Shown here: in pieces, positions 30,962 to 34,021 of the stretch
How the letters are laid out: the number at the start of each line of letters is the position of its first letter
Position numbering within the stretch: the stretch's first letter is position 1
From: an uncultured Clostridia bacterium
Lineage (GTDB): Bacteria > Bacillota > Clostridia > TANB77 > CAG-508
Reading direction: 5' to 3'
Assembly (NCBI GenBank): GCA_944386145.1
Contig: CALWZZ010000004.1
Location: 1 to 34,021 of the forward strand
Length of the DNA stretch: 34,021 nt
Program-made: the position numbers and the translations under genes
Notes under the pieces: model-generated
Database searches by the model: none
What the model was told of the DNA's origin: nothing
What the model saw: only the letters and a program-made list of their open reading frames with translations

Positions 30962-33900
30962 TTATTTATTTAATTTCATTGACAACAATTTTGATATACC
31001 ATTTTCCTCCATGGTAATTCCATAAACTGTATCTGCTGCCTCCATAGTTCCTTTTCTATGTGTAATGACTAAGAACTGTGTATTTTTAGAAAATTTCTTT
31101 AAGTATTCTGCATATCGATAAACATTGACATCATCAAGTGCTGCTTCTATCTCATCTAGTACGCAAAATGGTGCTGGATTAATTTTCAAAATAGCAAATA
31201 ATAAAGCAATTGCTGTAAAAGCTTTTTCTCCTCCAGATAATAACATCATATTTTGTAGTTTCTTTCCTGGTGGTTGTACAGTTATTTCTATTCCACATTC
31301 TAAGATATTATCTTTATCTTCCAATGTTAGACTTGCATTTCCTCCACCAAATAATTCTTTAAATACTTCTGCAAAATTCTTATTGATTAATTCAAATTTT
31401 TCTTTAAATTGTTCTTTCATAATACTTGTCATGTCTGAAATAATTTTTCTTAATTTTGCCATTGTGCTTTCTAAATCCACTCTTTGTTCACACATGAAGT
31501 CATATCTATCTTTTAAGTTTTTGTATTCTTCTATGGAATCAACATTGACACTTCCTAATTCTCTAATTTCATTTCGTAAATCTTTTACTTTTTTCTGTGT
31601 CAATTGCACATTTTCTGGTTTTCGGTAATCTACGACATTGTTTGGCGTAAGTTCATATTCTTCCCACATTTTATTAATGATACTATTTATATCTTCTTCC
31701 AATTTGGTTTTCTTAACATCTATTTTTACAATTTGTGCTTTTAAATCTTCTATTACCTTAAATTTGCTATTGATTTCTTCTTCTTGTTCTGCCAATTTTT
31801 CATTTTTCTGTGTTCTTTTTTCTTTTAATTCTTCAATTTTAGAACCACTATTTTTTACTTCTTCTTTGATTTTTTCAATCTTGTCTTTGATTTCTTCAAT
31901 TGATTTTTCCAAATTAAAATTATCTTGTCTAATTTGCTCAATTTGCACTTTTTTATTTTCAATACTCTTATTGGTGCTGTTAATCTCAGAAGCAATTCTT
32001 TCTTGTAGTTCCTCTATTGAACTTTCACTTTCGTCAAATGAAGATACAGAAATTTTTAAATTGGTAATATCAAAATTCAAATCATCTACATATTTTTGGT
32101 TATCTTTATTTAGTTCTGCAAACTCTGTGATGATTTTCTTTAATTTTTCGTTTTCTTCATTAATCGCTTCTATTTTTTCTTGGAATTCTGTTTTATTTTT
32201 AGTACTTTCCTCTTTTTGCTCATCTAATTTTTTACTTTCTTCTTTTAATTTATTTAATCTTGTTTCAATTCGCCCAATATTGTCTCCAATGGCATTTATC
32301 TTTTCTTTTCCTGTTGCATAAGTGATTTCAATTTCCTGTAATTCTCTTTCAAAGCTAGAGGCTGTCTCTAAAACATTTTGAATAGAGGTTTCATAATTTT
32401 CTTTTTCTTGTTCTAATTTTTGTATTTGTTCTTCTAACTTTTTAATTTCTTTTTGTAGCTTTTCAATTTCTCTTCCTCTACCTAAGATGTTAACTGTCTT
32501 TTTCGCAACAGAACCACCTGTGATAGCCCCTGATGGATTAATCACATCTCCATCTACTGTAATTATTCTAAAGCTATATCCATTGTCTTTGGCAACTCTA
32601 ATGGCTGTATCCATATCTTGTACAATCACAGTTCTTCCTAATAAATTTAGGATAATATTTTCATATTTTTTGCTATATTGAATTAGATCTGAGGCAATAC
32701 CAATAATTCCATTGTTTTTGCCTTTGATTTTTTCAAGTTTCTTTCCTCTTACAGATGTAATTGGTAAGAAAGATGCTCTACCTAAGTTATTTTTTCTTAA
32801 ATGCTCTATTAATCTTTTGGCGTCTTCTTCATTTTCTGTTACAATGTTTTGCAAGCTACTGCCTAAACACATTTCAATGGCTGTTTGATATTCTTCTGGA
32901 ACCTCTATAATATTTGCTAAAACACCATGCATACCTTTTCCTAATTCTTTTGTGGTCTCACAATCTTTTAACAATGTTTTTACACTCTTAATATATCCCT
33001 CTTTTTCTTTTTCAGTTTCAATTAAGAATTTTAATTTTGATTCCTTAATTCGTTTTTCTCCTGAAAGCATATTGATTTTACTATCAAAATCTTTGATTTT
33101 TCTGTCTGCTTCTTCTTTCTCTTTGTTGACATCTTCTAAATCTGTTAAGATTTTGTTTCGTTTACTTTCAATTTCATAAAATTCCTTGGCAATTTCTTCT
33201 TTTTTCATTCTAGTACTATCTAATTCAGAAACATTGCCTGTTATCTCATTTTTGATTTGTGTTTGTCTTTTTTGATAGTTTTGATAATTAATATCTTGTT
33301 CACTAATACTTGCTTGTAGCTCATATTTTTTATCTGTATTTTCTTCTACTGTATTTTTATGTGCTTCTATTTCTAGCTCTTTACTAGATAATTTTTTGGT
33401 AATTTCTGCTAATTCGTTTTCTTTTTCTTCTAATTCTTTTGCAAATTTTTCTTTATTTTGTTTTAAATTTTCTTTCTTCTCTTCTTTTTGCTTTTTCTCC
33501 TCTTCTAGTTCCTTTATCCTTGCAGATAATTCCTCAATTTCTTTTTCAAAACGCTCTTTGTTCTGTTTATTATTTTCAATTCTTGTATTAGAAACATTGA
33601 TATCTGAATTTAACATTTCGATTTCTTTTTTGCTTTCAAATCCTAAATTAGACATTTCTTCGATAGACTCTGTAATATTATCAATTTCTGATTTTAACTC
33701 TTCTTTCAAGGCTTTAATTCTTTCTAATCTGCCTTCTTCATCATTACATTGATTTTTATAGATTTCTTCATCTTTTACAATATCTTCTAACTCTTTTTTA
33801 TATTTTTCTATATTGTATAAAAACAATCCAATTTCAATATTTTTTAATTCTTCTCTTAAATTTAAGTACTTCTTTGCTTTTTCTGATTGTTCTTTTAATG

Positions 33901-34021
33901 GCTCTAGATTGGTTTCGATTTCGGCTAAAATATCATTAATTCTTAGAAGATTTAATTTTGTATGTTCTAATTTTTTCTCACTTTCAGCTTTTCTCACTCT
34001 ATATTTTACAATTCCTGCTGC
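30962..34021 (-). CDS. smc: Chromosome segregation ATPase SMC, N terminus outside window
   Basis: 1019 residues are visible; the window edge falls on a codon boundary within AAGIVKYR, so roughly the first 150 residues (Walker A) are missing. Long coiled coils flank the hinge (about visible residues 360-505: MHGVLANIIEVPEEYQTAI, SGAITGGS). The C-terminal head has the ABC signature LLSGGEKAFTAIALLFAI, Walker B FCVLDEIEAALDD, and the H-loop TQFLVITHRKGTME. SMC with ScpA/ScpB organises and segregates the chromosome. The gene ends 12 bases from the terminator at 30921. Confidence 0.97.
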   Translation of the reverse strand, partial: AAGIVKYRVRKAESEKKLEHTKLNLLRINDILAEIETNLEPLKEQSEKAKKYLNLREELKNIEIGLFLYNIEKYKKELEDIVKDEEIYKNQCNDEEGRLERIKALKEELKSEIDNITESIEEMSNLGFESKKEIEMLNSDINVSNTRIENNKQNKERFEKEIEELSARIKELEEEKKQKEEKKENLKQNKEKFAKELEEKENELAEITKKLSSKELEIEAHKNTVEENTDKKYELQASISEQDINYQNYQKRQTQIKNEITGNVSELDSTRMKKEEIAKEFYEIESKRNKILTDLEDVNKEKEEADRKIKDFDSKINMLSGEKRIKESKLKFLIETEKEKEGYIKSVKTLLKDCETTKELGKGMHGVLANIIEVPEEYQTAIEMCLGSSLQNIVTENEEDAKRLIEHLRKNNLGRASFLPITSVRGKKLEKIKGKNNGIIGIASDLIQYSKKYENIILNLLGRTVIVQDMDTAIRVAKDNGYSFRIITVDGDVINPSGAITGGSVAKKTVNILGRGREIEKLQKEIKKLEEQIQKLEQEKENYETSIQNVLETASSFERELQEIEITYATGKEKINAIGDNIGRIETRLNKLKEESKKLDEQKEESTKNKTEFQEKIEAINEENEKLKKIITEFAELNKDNQKYVDDLNFDITNLKISVSSFDESESSIEELQERIASEINSTNKSIENKKVQIEQIRQDNFNLEKSIEEIKDKIEKIKEEVKNSGSKIEELKEKRTQKNEKLAEQEEEINSKFKVIEDLKAQIVKIDVKKTKLEEDINSIINKMWEEYELTPNNVVDYRKPENVQLTQKKVKDLRNEIRELGSVNVDSIEEYKNLKDRYDFMCEQRVDLESTMAKLRKIISDMTSIMKEQFKEKFELINKNFAEVFKELFGGGNASLTLEDKDNILECGIEITVQPPGKKLQNMMLLSGGEKAFTAIALLFAILKINPAPFCVLDEIEAALDDVNVYRYAEYLKKFSKNTQFLVITHRKGTMEAADTVYGITMEENGISKLLSMKLNK

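Overview
The window looks like the chromosome of an endospore-forming, low-GC member of the Clostridia. The sequence is strongly AT-rich. It carries the master sporulation regulator Spo0A, a SpoIVFA/SpoIVFB-like pair, a YtaF-like protein and a possible GerS-like protein. Shine-Dalgarno sites are close to the GGAGG consensus, and many promoters fit TTGACA-17-TATAAT. I cannot name the genus. Apart from five protein genes on the + strand, every annotated protein gene lies on the - strand. I see no rRNA, tRNA or CRISPR array.

Layout. 1-1895: dapF (end cut by the window) diverges from a monofunctional GT51 peptidoglycan glycosyltransferase. 1970-5513: mnmA, a small TSCPD protein, a first type I toxin-antitoxin-like locus, and aspS. 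5551-9828: a structured 172-bp element (copy 1), a tandem-duplicated SpoT/MESH1-like HD protein, a divergent HipA-like protein, an HD-GYP protein behind a promoter with an operator-like palindrome, and a MazF toxin with no antitoxin beside it. 9935-13003: a GerS/LolA-like protein, dusB, copy 2 of the structured element, and rodA. 13104-17466: minE (with a very long charged tail), minD, a pseudopilin-like protein, spoIVFB, spoIVFA and a small tail-anchored protein. 17630-20657: two unrecognised genes, a second copy of the type I toxin-antitoxin-like locus, and spo0A. 20771-24283: a YigZ-family protein, an HI0933-family flavoprotein and a PLP-dependent methionine gamma-lyase-like protein, separated by two REP-like inverted repeats built on GGGGACG. 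24500-25823: a 65-aa orphan with a folded leader, then the rpsF-ssb-rpsR operon. 26126-30250: a membrane protein, a SERCA-type Ca2+ ATPase and YtaF. 30456-34021: a second orphan (141 aa) with a hairpin-rich leader, and smc (N terminus cut).

Themes. Cell envelope and division genes (GT51, RodA, MinD, MinE) sit with the SigK-activation proteases SpoIVFA/B in an arrangement like the Bacillus min-spoIVF region, but minC is not visible here. Translation genes (mnmA, aspS, dusB, rpsF, rpsR) and chromosome maintenance genes (ssb, smc) are the housekeeping background. The most unusual content is between the genes: two paralogous loci, each with a 35-40 aa hydrophobic peptide facing a short convergent RNA from a perfect consensus promoter, and two copies of a three-stem element whose stems differ in sequence but keep their pairing. 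All functional statements come from reading motifs and structure by eye. No database search was run.
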